Part shown: positions 1-9,463 of the stretch, piece by piece
How the letters are laid out: each line of letters begins with the position of its first letter
Numbering within the stretch: position 1 is the first letter of the stretch
Assembly (NCBI RefSeq): GCF_945957355.1
Contig: NZ_CAMFKM010000014.1
Location: 100,391 to 164,390 of the forward strand
Source of the DNA: an uncultured Reyranella sp.
GTDB lineage: Bacteria; Pseudomonadota; Alphaproteobacteria; Reyranellales; Reyranellaceae
DNA length: 64,000 nucleotides
Direction of reading: 5' to 3'
Program-made: the position numbers and the translations under genes
The notes under the pieces: generated by a model
Seen by the model: the letters and a program-made list of their open reading frames with translations, nothing else
Told to the model about the DNA's origin: nothing
The model's database searches: none

Positions 1-60
1 CCTCGACGACGCGTGGGTGTGAGCAGGTGCCCGCTGCCCTTCCGGCGACGAACCGCATGA

Positions 61-963
61 TCAGGCCGCCTGCTGCGCCACATCGGACAGGGAGACGATC
101 CAGTCGCGGAACGCCTTGATCTTGCGCCGCCGGATCGCCTCGGGCGGATAGACCAGATAGTAAGCGAAGTCCGAGGAGCGCTTGAACTCGAACGGGATGA
201 CCAGCCGGCCGGCCTTCAGGTCGGGCTCGACCAGAGGGTTGCGGCCAAGCGCAACGCCCAGCCCGTCCATCGCCGCCTGATAGGCCGCCAGCGCAAAGTC
301 GAACGAGACGCCGCGCGAGGCATCGACACCCTTCACGCCCGCGGCCGTCAGCCAGACCTGCCAGTCGTCGGGAAAGCTGCCGATGTGGAGCAGGTTGAAG
401 CGCCTGAGATCCGCCGGCTTCTTGAGGCCGTTTGGTCCCTTGAGCAGCGAGGGCGCGCAGACCGGCATGACGTCCTCGCTGACCAGCCGCTCGGCCAGCA
501 GGTTCGACCACTGGCCACGGCCGTAGCGGATGCCGATGTCGACATCCTCGCGCGAGAAGTCCACCAGCGACGTGCCGGTCGAGACGCGGACGTCGATTTC
601 CGGATGCGAGCGCTGGAAACCACCCAGCCGCGGCACCAGCCACTTCACCGCGAAGGACGAGGTCGTCGTCACCGTGAGGTTCCCGCCCTTGTCCTTCTGC
701 AGCAGCTTCTCGGTCGCCTCGTTCAGCTGGTCGAAGGCCGCACGCACTGAAGGGAGATAGGCCTGACCGGCCTCGGACAGCAGCAGCGAGCGATTGCGCC
801 GCACGAACAATTTTAATCCGAGTCTCTGTTCCAGCCCGCGCACCTGGTGACTGATCGCGGCCTGCGTGACGCTCAATTCCTCCGCGGCATCGGTAAAGCT
901 CATATGGCGCGCGGCAGCCTCGAAGGCACGCAAGCCATTGAGTGGCGGCAGGGATCGTTTCAT
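61..963 (-). CDS. LysR-family (GcvA-type) transcriptional regulator
   Basis: A 300-residue DNA-binding regulator. The N-terminal winged helix-turn-helix occupies about residues 5-65, with the GcvA-like signature LNGLRAFEAAARHMSFT followed by VTQAAISHQV. A LysR substrate-binding domain (about 95-295) follows. The length is normal for the family. The gene is divergent from a small DUF1127 gene at 1080, and a very similar LysR/DUF1127 pair occurs at 20026-21327. LysR proteins usually control themselves and the divergent neighbour, so control of the DUF1127 gene is a reasonable inference. The effector cannot be read from the sequence; GcvA-like members often sense amino acids or respond to envelope or antibiotic stress. 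Confidence 0.93.
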   Translation of the reverse strand: MKRSLPPLNGLRAFEAAARHMSFTDAAEELSVTQAAISHQVRGLEQRLGLKLFVRRNRSLLLSEAGQAYLPSVRAAFDQLNEATEKLLQKDKGGNLTVTTTSSFAVKWLVPRLGGFQRSHPEIDVRVSTGTSLVDFSREDVDIGIRYGRGQWSNLLAERLVSEDVMPVCAPSLLKGPNGLKKPADLRRFNLLHIGSFPDDWQVWLTAAGVKGVDASRGVSFDFALAAYQAAMDGLGVALGRNPLVEPDLKAGRLVIPFEFKRSSDFAYYLVYPPEAIRRRKIKAFRDWIVSLSDVAQQAA

Positions 964-1079
964 CGCACGTCCTTCACATGAGCAAATTTAATCAAAACAG
1001 GACAAAGGGTCGTTTGTAAAGGGGTGCCCCGGAGCGCACATGAGCCTTAACAGAGTTCAACCCTTCCGGGAGCAGTCCC

Positions 1080-1283
1080 ATGGCCAACATATCGCTTCAC
1101 CATACGTCACAGGCGCCACTGGTCGGCAGCTTCGCCACCTTCGGCCAGATCCTCGCCACGTGGCGCGAGCGCACGCGGCAGCGCCGCGAGCTCACCAACC
1201 TCGACTACCGCACGATGCGCGATCTGGGCATCAGCCCGACCGATGTCCAGTTCGAGGCGAACAAGCCCTTCTGGCGCAGCTGA
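1080..1283 (+). CDS. DUF1127 small protein
   Basis: A 67-residue protein. Its C-terminal half is the DUF1127 (YjiS-like) domain: an arginine-rich helix (WRERTRQRRELTNL) followed by MRDLGIS and a terminal PFWRS. DUF1127 proteins are small basic proteins of alphaproteobacteria; several characterised ones affect RNA turnover, carbon or phosphate metabolism and stress adaptation, but no precise role can be assigned here. The ATG follows a GGGAG at 1068-1072. A strong terminator follows at 1345. The divergent lysR upstream is probably its regulator. The C-terminal motif is shared with the second DUF1127 protein at 21091. Confidence 0.85.
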   Translation: MANISLHHTSQAPLVGSFATFGQILATWRERTRQRRELTNLDYRTMRDLGISPTDVQFEANKPFWRS

Positions 1284-1344
1284 GATCCGAATCCGGAGGG
1301 GTCCCGTTCTTACCCTGCGCGGGACCATCCCCCTCCGGGCCCTG

Positions 1345-1389
1345 GCCGGCGGTCGCTCCAGCCTCCCTTGCGACCGCCGGCTTTTTCTT
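1345..1389 (+). terminator. Rho-independent terminator after the DUF1127 gene
   Basis: A perfect 12-bp stem, GCCGGCGGTCGC (1345-1356) with GCGACCGCCGGC (1370-1381), has a 13-nt loop and is followed directly by a T-run (1382-1386). It lies 60 bp after the DUF1127 stop and isolates it from the TPR gene. Confidence 0.88.
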
Positions 1390-1435
1390 TGCCGTTCTCC
1401 TTTGCCAGCCGGCCCGGCTCTGCTAGAGCCGCCAC

Positions 1436-2662
1436 GTGCCGCTCACCGACCAGCAGATCCAGAGCCTCGGCCGCGACGCCCTGCAGCGCGCGGCGGCAGG
1501 TGATTTCATCTCGGCCGAAGAGATGTTTGCCCGCATCGTCGAGGCGCGCCCGAACATGGGCCAGGCGCTCCATCTTCTGGGCCAGGTGCGGTTGAAGCTC
1601 GGTCGCTTCGCCGAGGCGCGTGAGCCGCTGGAGCGTGCCGCTCAATTCCTGCCGCGCGACGTCGCGGCCCAGACCAACTTCGCAGGCTGCCTGATGCAGC
1701 TTGGCCTCCACGAGCAGGCGTTGCTCGCCCTCGCAAAGGCCGTGCGGCTGAAGCCGGACGACGCCGTCATCGCCCACAATACCGGCCGGACTCTCGAAGC
1801 CCTGGGCCGGGCCGAGGAAGCCGAGCGCGCCTACGACCGCGCCCTGTCGATCGACCACCGGTTGCTGCCGGCGCTGAGCGCCCGGGCGGAACTGCTGGCC
1901 GCGCGCGGCGAGTGGGCGGGTGCCCTGGCCGATCTCGAAACCGCCCTGGTGAGCCAGCCCGACGATCCGCGTCTCCGGCTGCGGCGCGGCGAGCTGATGC
2001 TGCGTCAGGGTGACTGGTGGCGCGGGCTCGGCGACTACGAGGCGCGGCTGGAGATCCCGGGCGAGCGTTACGCGCCCGATCTGCCGCGCTGGCAGGGTGA
2101 AGAGTTGGACGGCCGGTTGCTACTCTACCCCGAACAGGCGGACATCGAGAGCGACGCCGCGCTGCGCGATACCCTGATGCTGGCGCGCGGTGTCGACGCG
2201 GTCGTGCAATGCGGTGCGACCCTCGCTGGTTGGTTGGATGGCCCGACGATCCGTCGAGGCGAGCCGCTCGACGGTTTCGTGGCCGCCGCCCCACTGCGCA
2301 GCCTGCCGCTTCTCCTGAACTGGACACGCGAGGCGCTGCCGCCGCCGGCCAGGTTGAGCCGCAAGCCTGAACCTTCTTCGCGCATTGGTTGGTTCACTGC
2401 CGCCGAGCCGCCCACTGGCCTTGCCGGGCTCGATCTCGCGCGCACGCCGGAAGAGATTCCGACCTGTCGTCTCGTCGTGGGCGACGACACCTGGCCCGCC
2501 CATGCGGCGGCGGCGCTCGGCATCCCGACGGTGATCCTGGTGCCCAATACCGCAGACTGGCTCTGGGGTCCGAACCTCGGAACATCGCCCTGGTATGCGT
2601 CTGCGGAACTGCTGCGCGACGATGATCGCGAAGGACTGGCGGCGCGGCTCGCCGGGTGCTGA
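1436..2662 (+). CDS. TPR protein with degenerate glycosyltransferase-like C-terminus
   Basis: A 408-residue protein that begins with GTG. Residues about 5-210 form a run of tetratricopeptide repeats (alternating A/L/G/Y pattern, e.g. LGRAEEAERAYDRALSID). The last 70 residues (AAAALGIPTVILVPNTADW, then SPWY) resemble the end of the GT-B/heptosyltransferase-like domain that follows TPRs in many alphaproteobacterial proteins. There the segment is usually an H-A-GALG-PVW-LLPF-PDW-W pattern. Here the intervening catalytic part is short and the DTxxAHLAG-type motif is weakened to DDTWPAHAAAA, so enzyme activity is doubtful. The role is unknown; TPRs mediate protein contacts. No SD is obvious. Confidence 0.7.
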   Translation: MPLTDQQIQSLGRDALQRAAAGDFISAEEMFARIVEARPNMGQALHLLGQVRLKLGRFAEAREPLERAAQFLPRDVAAQTNFAGCLMQLGLHEQALLALAKAVRLKPDDAVIAHNTGRTLEALGRAEEAERAYDRALSIDHRLLPALSARAELLAARGEWAGALADLETALVSQPDDPRLRLRRGELMLRQGDWWRGLGDYEARLEIPGERYAPDLPRWQGEELDGRLLLYPEQADIESDAALRDTLMLARGVDAVVQCGATLAGWLDGPTIRRGEPLDGFVAAAPLRSLPLLLNWTREALPPPARLSRKPEPSSRIGWFTAAEPPTGLAGLDLARTPEEIPTCRLVVGDDTWPAHAAAALGIPTVILVPNTADWLWGPNLGTSPWYASAELLRDDDREGLAARLAGC

Positions 2663-2705
2663 TATCCGCGTCCCGGCGGATCACCCCACACCCAGAGGCC
2701 AACCC

Positions 2706-4100
2706 ATGGGCAAGACCCTGTTCGACAAGATCTGGGACAGCCACGTCATCACCGATCTCGGCAACGGCTTCGTTCTGCTGCACATCGATCGCCTGCTGCT
2801 CCATGACATGTCGGGCGGCAAGGCGCTGAAGGAAGCCATCGACAAAGGCTATCCGCCCGCGCAGCCAAGGCTGACCTACGGCACGCCCGATCACACCATG
2901 TCGACCAGGCCCGGTCGCACCGAGCATACCCATCCGCCGGGCCTGCCGTTGATCAAGTCGATGCGCGAGACGACCAGCGCCTACGGCATCAAGCTGTTTG
3001 ACCTGGGGCAAGATGGCCAGGGTATCGTTCATGTAATGGGTCCCGAACAGGGGCTGACGCTTCCCGGCACGACGCTGGTCTGCGGCGACAGCCATACGTC
3101 CACCCATGGCGGACTGGGCTCGCTGGCCTTCGGTATCGGCTCTTCCGAACTGGTGCATGTGATCGCCACGCAGACCATGGTGCAGCGCAAGCCCAAGCGG
3201 ATGCGCGCCAGCTTCGAGGGCAAGCTGATGCCGGGCGTCACCGCCAAGGACATGATCCTGCACCTGATCGGCGAGCTCGGCACGGCTGCGGGCACCGGCT
3301 ACTCGGTCGAGTATGCCGGCTCGGGCGTGCGTGCCCTTCCGGCCGAGGCACGACTCACGCTCTGCAATCTCACCATCGAGATGGGCGCGCGCACCGGCAT
3401 GGTGGCGCCCGACGACACGACCTACGAATACCTGAACGGCCGAGACTATGCGCCCAAGGGCGCGATGTGGGACCGCGCCGTCGCGCACTGGCGTACCCTG
3501 CCGAGCGATCCCGACGCCGAGTTCGATCGCGAGCACACGATCGACATGAAGAACGTCGCGCCGCAGATCACCTGGGGGACCAGCCCGGAGCACGTGATTG
3601 CCGTCGACCGCGCCATTCCCGATCCGCGCACCGGTCCGGAGGAGAAGCGCGGCGCCTGGGAAGCCGCGCTTCAGTATCAGGGCCTCGAGCCCGGCAAGCC
3701 GATCGAGGGCACGCCGGTCGACTGGGTGTTCATCGGCTCCTGCACCAACAGCCGCCTCTCCGACCTGCGCGCCGCCGCCGAGATCGTGAAGGGCCGTCAC
3801 AAGGCCGACCATGTCACCGCCTGGGTCGTGCCCGGCTCGGTCCGCATCAAGGCCGAGGCAGAAGCCGAGGGCCTCGACCGCGTGTTCACCGAGGCGGGCT
3901 TCGAATGGCGCGAGCCCGGCTGCTCGATGTGCCTCGCCTCCAACGGCGAGCGGGTGCCGCCCGGCAAGCGCAGCGTCTCGACCTCCAACCGCAACTTCGT
4001 CGGGCGACAGGGCCCCGGCGCCCGCACCCATCTCGCCAGCCCCGCCATGGCGGCGGCTGCTGCGATCAAGGGCGCGATCGCCGACGTCAGGAAGATCTAG
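2706..4100 (+). CDS. leuC: 3-isopropylmalate dehydratase large subunit
   Basis: A 464-residue aconitase-family enzyme. It carries the iron-sulfur subunit function for isomerising 2-isopropylmalate to 3-isopropylmalate in leucine synthesis, in the cytoplasm with LeuD. Visible marks are the substrate region near HTSTHGGLG, the cluster cysteines in GSCTNSR and in PGCSMC, and the start MGKTLFDKIWDSH typical of LeuC. The open frame extends upstream to 2595, but the ATG at 2706 matches the family N-terminus. leuD follows after a 130-bp gap filled by a palindromic repeat. Confidence 0.97.
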   Translation: MGKTLFDKIWDSHVITDLGNGFVLLHIDRLLLHDMSGGKALKEAIDKGYPPAQPRLTYGTPDHTMSTRPGRTEHTHPPGLPLIKSMRETTSAYGIKLFDLGQDGQGIVHVMGPEQGLTLPGTTLVCGDSHTSTHGGLGSLAFGIGSSELVHVIATQTMVQRKPKRMRASFEGKLMPGVTAKDMILHLIGELGTAAGTGYSVEYAGSGVRALPAEARLTLCNLTIEMGARTGMVAPDDTTYEYLNGRDYAPKGAMWDRAVAHWRTLPSDPDAEFDREHTIDMKNVAPQITWGTSPEHVIAVDRAIPDPRTGPEEKRGAWEAALQYQGLEPGKPIEGTPVDWVFIGSCTNSRLSDLRAAAEIVKGRHKADHVTAWVVPGSVRIKAEAEAEGLDRVFTEAGFEWREPGCSMCLASNGERVPPGKRSVSTSNRNFVGRQGPGARTHLASPAMAAAAAIKGAIADVRKI

Positions 4101-4106
4101 CGAAAG

Positions 4107-4212
4107 ACCTCACCCTGAGGAGCGCGCAGCGCATCTCGAAGGGTGGGAACGAGTACCACGTTTGTTGCCCATCCTTCGAGACGCGCGCTGCACGCGCTCC
4201 TCAGGATGAGGT
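4107..4212. repeat. Dispersed palindromic repeat, copy A
   Basis: This sits between leuC and leuD. The left arm ACCTCACCCTGAGGAGCGCG…CTCGAAGGGTGGG (4107-4147) is nearly the reverse complement of the right arm CCCATCCTTCGAGACGCGCG…CTCCTCAGGATGAGGT (4168-4212), so the transcript would fold into a long hairpin. The same arms recur at 15008-15119 in opposite order. It resembles REP-like noncoding repeats of alphaproteobacteria. Within the leu operon it could modulate the leuC/leuD ratio or stabilise mRNA; that is inference. Confidence 0.85.
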
Positions 4213-4230
4213 GGGAGGAGGAGACTCAGG

Positions 4231-4848
4231 ATGGACAAGTTCACCAAGGTGACGGGCGTCGCGACGCCGCTGATGCGCCAGAACGTCGACACCGACCTGA
4301 TCATCCGCATCGAGCGGCTGGTCGACAACGTGACGCGCGAGGGGCTCGGCCCCTATTGCTTCGAGCAGCTCCGCTTCAGGCCCGACGGCAGCGAGGACCC
4401 CGACTGCATCTTCAACCAGGCACCCTATCGCGACGCGCCGATCATCCTCAGCCGGGAGAATTTCGGCTGCGGCTCGAGCCGCGAGGGCGCGGTGTGGGCG
4501 CTGAAGGGCATGGGCATCAAGGCGGTGATCGCGCCCTACTTCGGCGACATCTTCAACAACAACTGCTTCCAGAACGGCCTCCTGCCGGTGGCGCTGCCGA
4601 TCCACGAGATCGAGCAGCTCGCCGACGAGATGACGGCCTCGCCCGGCAACGCACGGATCACCGTCGATCTCGAGAACTGCCAGGTGATCTCGCCGACCGG
4701 CCGCACCATCCCGTTCCAGGTCGATGCGCGTCGCCAGCATGCGATGCTGAACGGCCTCGACGACATCGCGCTCACCCTGTCGCGGCGGGACGAGATCGAG
4801 GCGTGGCAGGCGTCGGACAAGGGCGCGCGTCCGTGGGTCTGGCTGTAG
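4231..4848 (+). CDS. leuD: 3-isopropylmalate dehydratase small subunit
   Basis: A 205-residue swivel-domain subunit that partners LeuC in leucine synthesis. The diagnostic motifs are NVDTDLIIR near residue 18 and the substrate-contacting loop FGCGSSREGAVWAL near residues 83-96, followed by IAPYFGDIFNNNC. The length is normal. A GGAGGAG at 4216-4222 precedes the ATG. It is the second gene of a leuCD operon; leuB and leuA are not in the window. Confidence 0.97.
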   Translation: MDKFTKVTGVATPLMRQNVDTDLIIRIERLVDNVTREGLGPYCFEQLRFRPDGSEDPDCIFNQAPYRDAPIILSRENFGCGSSREGAVWALKGMGIKAVIAPYFGDIFNNNCFQNGLLPVALPIHEIEQLADEMTASPGNARITVDLENCQVISPTGRTIPFQVDARRQHAMLNGLDDIALTLSRRDEIEAWQASDKGARPWVWL

Positions 4849-4852
4849 ACGC

Positions 4853-5716
4853 TTGAGCCCATTGCATCTCGCGGCGGCCCTCCTCATCGTGGCGATGTGG
4901 GGGCTGAACTTCACGGTCATCCGTTTCGGCCTCGACGAGTTCACGCCCTTCGCCTTCGCCACCTGGCGCTTCCTGCTGGGCGCCCTGCCGGCCTTCTTCA
5001 TCCCGAAGCCCGCCGTCTCCTGGTCTGTCCTGGCGGGGATTGGCGGCCTGATGTTCGGCGGCCAGTTCATCTTCCTGTTCTTCGCCATGGGGGCCGGCCT
5101 GCCGCCTGGCCTGACCTCCGTGCTGGTGCAGTTGCAGGGACCGCTCACCGTCGTGCTGGCTGCCCTGCTGCTGCGCGAGCATGCGACGCGCGGACAGTGG
5201 CTCGGTCTCGCCGTCGCCGTGGCCGGAGTCGTCCTGCTGGCACGCTCGATCTCGGACGACACGCCGCTGCTCGCGATCGGCCTCGCGCTGATGTCGGCCC
5301 TCACCTGGGCATTGGGGAATCTCTTCTTCCGCTCGGCTCGCGGGGTTTCGATGTTCGCCGTCACCGTCTGGGCGAGCGTCCTGCCGCCGATCCCGCTCGC
5401 CCTGGCGTCCCTTGTGCTCGACGGGCCGGCGGCGCTCGCGGCGCCGATCCTCGCGCCGACCTGGCGCGGCTGGTTCGTGCTCTTCTATACCGTCGTTCCG
5501 GTGATGTGGCTGGGCTACCTGATCTGGGGCACGCTGCTGCGCACCTATCCCGCCGCGAAGGTCGGCCCGGTCAGCCTGCTCGTACCCTGCGCCGCGCTTG
5601 CTATCTCGGCCTACCTGACCGGCGAGCCGCTGTCGGCGGAGCGGCTCGTGGCGGTGGCGGTCGTGCTGGGCGGCGTGGCGCTCGGGGTCTATGCCTCGGC
5701 GCGGCGTCTGCGCTGA
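4853..5716 (+). CDS. EamA/DMT-family transporter
   Basis: A 287-residue membrane protein with about ten hydrophobic helices and the two internally repeated EamA halves (MWGLNFTVIRFGL in the first, ALTWALGNLFFRSA opening the second). DMT exporters of this type move amino acids or other metabolites across the inner membrane; the substrate is not readable. The chosen start is TTG, 4 bp after the leuD stop, because the protein begins directly with the first helix and no in-frame ATG lies nearby. The position suggests co-transcription with leuCD. Its 3' end overlaps the convergent lrp-type gene by 28 bp. Confidence 0.88.
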   Translation: MSPLHLAAALLIVAMWGLNFTVIRFGLDEFTPFAFATWRFLLGALPAFFIPKPAVSWSVLAGIGGLMFGGQFIFLFFAMGAGLPPGLTSVLVQLQGPLTVVLAALLLREHATRGQWLGLAVAVAGVVLLARSISDDTPLLAIGLALMSALTWALGNLFFRSARGVSMFAVTVWASVLPPIPLALASLVLDGPAALAAPILAPTWRGWFVLFYTVVPVMWLGYLIWGTLLRTYPAAKVGPVSLLVPCAALAISAYLTGEPLSAERLVAVAVVLGGVALGVYASARRLR

Positions 5717-6198
5717 GCGGCTCGCGTGGTCTTGCCGAATACCGACGGCGGCACCGCGCGGTTCACGATCTCGCGCAGCGCGAAGCTCGATTCCAGCCGG
5801 GCGACCCGCGGCAGGCGCGAGAGTTCGGTGCGGTGGATGCGCTCGAAATCCTCGATGTCGCGTGCCAGCACGATCACGACATAGTCGTCGCTGCCGGACA
5901 TCAGGAAGCAGCGCACCACCGACGGACAGTCGAGCACTCCCCGCTCGAATGCGGTCAGCGCCTCGTCGCTCTGGCTGTCCAGGGTGATCCGCACCACGAC
6001 CGTGGTGGCGAGGCCGAAGCGGGCGAGATCGAGCACCGCCTGGTAGCCGCGGATGAGGCCGTCCTCCTCGAGCGCCCGTTGCCGCCGCGCCACCGCCGTG
6101 CTCGACAGGCCGACCCGTGCCGCGAGATCGACCTGGCTCACCCGGGCATTCTCCGTCAGCTCCGACAGGATGGTGGCGTCGATCTTGTCGAGATGCAT
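5689..6198 (-). CDS. Lrp/AsnC-family transcriptional regulator
   Basis: A 169-residue regulator with an N-terminal helix-turn-helix (LDKIDATILSELTENARVSQ, then VGLSSTAVARRQRALE) and a C-terminal RAM/AsnC ligand domain (SGSDDYVVIV… RDIEDFERI). It is transcribed divergently from alanine dehydrogenase. The Lrp-type/ald pairing is well known (AldR/PutR-like activators of amino acid catabolism), so it probably senses alanine or a related amino acid and controls ald. A perfect dyad in the shared intergenic region (6267-6292) is the best candidate operator. Confidence 0.93.
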   Translation of the reverse strand: MHLDKIDATILSELTENARVSQVDLAARVGLSSTAVARRQRALEEDGLIRGYQAVLDLARFGLATTVVVRITLDSQSDEALTAFERGVLDCPSVVRCFLMSGSDDYVVIVLARDIEDFERIHRTELSRLPRVARLESSFALREIVNRAVPPSVFGKTTRAAQRRRRAEA

Positions 6199-6266
6199 GT
6201 TCGGAATCCTGCGTACTTTCGCGATTCAGCGTAGAATTTCGGCAGGAGAGACTCAATTGATCTTCA

Positions 6267-6292
6267 GAATGCCGGGAAACAAACCGGCATTC
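6267..6292. promoter_or_regulatory. 9-bp perfect inverted repeat between lrp and ald
   Basis: GAATGCCGG (6267-6275), an 8-bp A-rich spacer and CCGGCATTC (6284-6292) form a perfect dyad 42 bp before the ald start and about 70 bp before the lrp start. The position fits an operator for the divergent Lrp-type regulator; the sequence is GC-richer than classical Lrp sites, so assignment to this protein is inference. Confidence 0.5.
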
Positions 6293-6333
6293 CTTGGTTT
6301 GATGACACCCGAACCTGCCTGGAGATGGACCCA

Positions 6334-7449
6334 ATGCGCGTCGGTGTGCCGAGAGAAATCAAAACCCATGAATATCGCGTCGGGCTGACACCCGGCGCGG
6401 TCCGTGAATACGTCCATGCCGGCCACGAGGTCGTGGTCGAGACCGGTGCGGGGGCCGGGATCGGGGCGGGCGACGAGGTCTATCGCGCCGCCGGCGCGCG
6501 CATTGCCGCCACCGCCACCGAGATCTTCGCGAATGCCGACATGATCGTGAAGGTGAAGGAGCCGCAGCCCGGCGAATGGGTCCAGCTGCGCCCCGGCCAG
6601 ATCCTGTTCACCTATCTCCATCTCGCCGCAGATCCTGCGCAAGCTAAAGGGCTGCTCGAATCGGGCTGCACGGCCATCGCCTACGAGACCGTGACCGATC
6701 CTCGCGGCGGGCTGCCGCTGCTCGCCCCCATGAGCGAAGTGGCGGGGCGGCTGTCGATCGAGGCGGCCGGCGGCGCGCTGCAGCGCCATCGCGGTGGCCG
6801 CGGCCTGTTGCTGGGTGGCGTGCCCGGCGTGCAGCCGGCGCATGTCGTCGTGCTGGGCGGCGGCGTCGTGGGCACGCATGCCGCGCGCATGGCGGCCGGC
6901 CTCGGCGCCAATGTCACGGTGCTCGACCGGTCGCTGCCGCGGTTGCGCGAACTCGACGAGCTTTTCGAGGGCCGCGTCCGCACGCGGTACTCGACGATCG
7001 CCGCCGTCGAGCAGGAAGTCTTCTCGGCCGACGCCGTGATCGGCGCCGTGCTGGTGCCCGGCGCCAGCGCGCCCCGGCTCGTGACCCGGACGATGCTGAA
7101 GTCGATGAAGCCGGGCTCGGTGATCGTCGACGTCGCCATCGACCAGGGCGGCTGCTTCGAGACATCCCACGCCACGACCCATGCCGAGCCGACCTACGAG
7201 GTCGACGGCATCATCCACTATTGCGTCGCCAACATGCCGGGTGCGGTGCCGCTGACGTCCAGCGAGGCGCTGAACAACGCGACACTCCCCTTCGGACTCG
7301 CGCTCGCCGCTAAGGGCCTCGCCGCCGTCGCCGCGGACCCGCACCTGCGCGCCGGCCTCAACATCCATCGCGGCCGCTTCACGCACAAGGCCGCCGCGGA
7401 AAGCCTCGGCCTGCCTTATGCGCCGGCGGAGCAGGCGATCGCGGCCTGA
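6334..7449 (+). CDS. ald: Alanine dehydrogenase
   Basis: A 371-residue cytoplasmic enzyme that interconverts L-alanine and pyruvate + NH4+ with NAD. The N-terminus MRVGVPREIKTHEYRVGLTP carries the substrate-binding Arg and Lys region, VKVKEPQ is the conserved active-site stretch, and HVVVLGGGVVGTHAARMA is the NAD-binding loop. An ATG at 6325 would add three residues, but GGAG (6321-6324) then abuts it. The ATG at 6334 has correct spacing and gives the usual 371 residues. The Lrp-type gene upstream on the other strand is the likely regulator. Confidence 0.96.
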   Translation: MRVGVPREIKTHEYRVGLTPGAVREYVHAGHEVVVETGAGAGIGAGDEVYRAAGARIAATATEIFANADMIVKVKEPQPGEWVQLRPGQILFTYLHLAADPAQAKGLLESGCTAIAYETVTDPRGGLPLLAPMSEVAGRLSIEAAGGALQRHRGGRGLLLGGVPGVQPAHVVVLGGGVVGTHAARMAAGLGANVTVLDRSLPRLRELDELFEGRVRTRYSTIAAVEQEVFSADAVIGAVLVPGASAPRLVTRTMLKSMKPGSVIVDVAIDQGGCFETSHATTHAEPTYEVDGIIHYCVANMPGAVPLTSSEALNNATLPFGLALAAKGLAAVAADPHLRAGLNIHRGRFTHKAAAESLGLPYAPAEQAIAA

Positions 7450-7460
7450 CGCACCTTTAT

Positions 7461-7494
7461 CGTCCTCTCCGCCCACGCAGTGGGCGAGAGGACG
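7461..7494. other. Hairpin downstream of ald
   Basis: CGTCCTCT-C-CGCCCAC (7461-7476), a GCA loop and GTGGGCGAGAGGACG (7480-7494) form a nearly perfect 15-bp hairpin, 12 bp after the ald stop. No T-run follows, so it may protect the ald 3' end or act as a weak terminator. Confidence 0.5.
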
Positions 7495-7564
7495 CCCGAA
7501 GGAGGTAAGGGAGCGAAGACAACGCCCGCCCTTCTGGCTCAGGCCTTCTTTGGCTTGACCAGAT

Positions 7565-7587
7565 GAAATGTTATATTATACCTTTTC
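7565..7587. promoter_or_regulatory. Zur box (zinc uptake regulator operator)
   Basis: The 23-bp AT-rich imperfect palindrome GAAATGTTATA-T-TATACCTTTTC has 9 of 11 half-site positions symmetric. It closely matches the alphaproteobacterial Zur operator (GTTATATTATAAC core). It lies 45 bp before the most likely start of the DUF1826 gene, so zinc-bound Zur should repress the DUF1826-COG0523 operon. The match is by recall of the motif, not by a scored search. Confidence 0.75.
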
Positions 7588-7631
7588 CTCAAGAAGACCA
7601 CGGCTATCCCTGTCTTCGGAGAAGGCCTCCC

Positions 7632-8250
7632 TTGTCTGGTATCGTGAGCAAACGGATCGTCGAGAGTCCCGATGAAGCCGTCTTTCACCGGATTGCCGAG
7701 AACGAAGTCGCCCTCGCCATCTGGCATCGCCCGCAAGCCGAGGGGCTGGCCGCCTGGCTCGATTCCTTGCCGGCCGAACGCCTGCCGGAAGGCCACTTCG
7801 CCGGACCGGTCGCCTGCGTCCCGGCCCGGCTCGCCGCCCTCTGCGACCTCGTGGAGCTGGCCGACAGTCCCGGGCGCCGCGCCCTGATCGACGACATTGC
7901 GGCGCTCGCACGCTGCTTCACCGAGCGTGCCGGCAGCCGCGACGTCGACCTGCGCCTCGAAGTGATCGCCCACGATGCCTGCTGGCGGTTCCATCGCGAC
8001 CATGTCGGCTACCGTCTCAACGCAACCTATCGCGGTCCCGGCACGCAATGGCCGCCGCTCGAGCATTCTGCCCGCGCGCTGAAGGCCCAGCGCCGCTATC
8101 GCGGGCCCCTGAACGAGTTCCCGCGCTTCGCCGCCGGCCTGTTCAAGGGCGTGGTACGGGCCGGCACGGAGGCCATCGTGCACCGCTCACCCCCGGTCTC
8201 CGGCAGCGGGCAGACGCGGCTCTTTCTCTGCCTCAACGAGGTCCCCGACG

Positions 8251-8258
<8 letters not shown>
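7632..8258 (+). CDS. DUF1826 protein, Zur-controlled
   Basis: A 208-residue protein of the DUF1826 family. Visible motifs include RLEVIAHDACWRFHRDHV and TYRGPGTQWP, with several His, Asp and Cys residues that could bind metal. The frame is open from an ATG at 7563, but that ATG overlaps the Zur box, so a downstream start is needed. TTG at 7632 has GGAGAAGG (7618-7625) six bases upstream; GTG at 7644 is the alternative. DUF1826 genes are known neighbours of COG0523 GTPases, and here the two overlap by 8 bp. A function in zinc-limited growth is inferred from context; the biochemistry is unknown. Confidence 0.8.
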
Positions 8259-9456
<1,198 letters not shown>

Positions 9457-9463
9457 CGATCCC

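Noticed and set aside
2..22. 3' end of an upstream plus-strand gene (…DDAWV stop)
   Set aside because: Only seven codons are visible, which is not enough to support a gene.
4772..6334. A 520-codon minus-strand frame
   Set aside because: Shadow of the EamA and Lrp genes with no protein-like composition.
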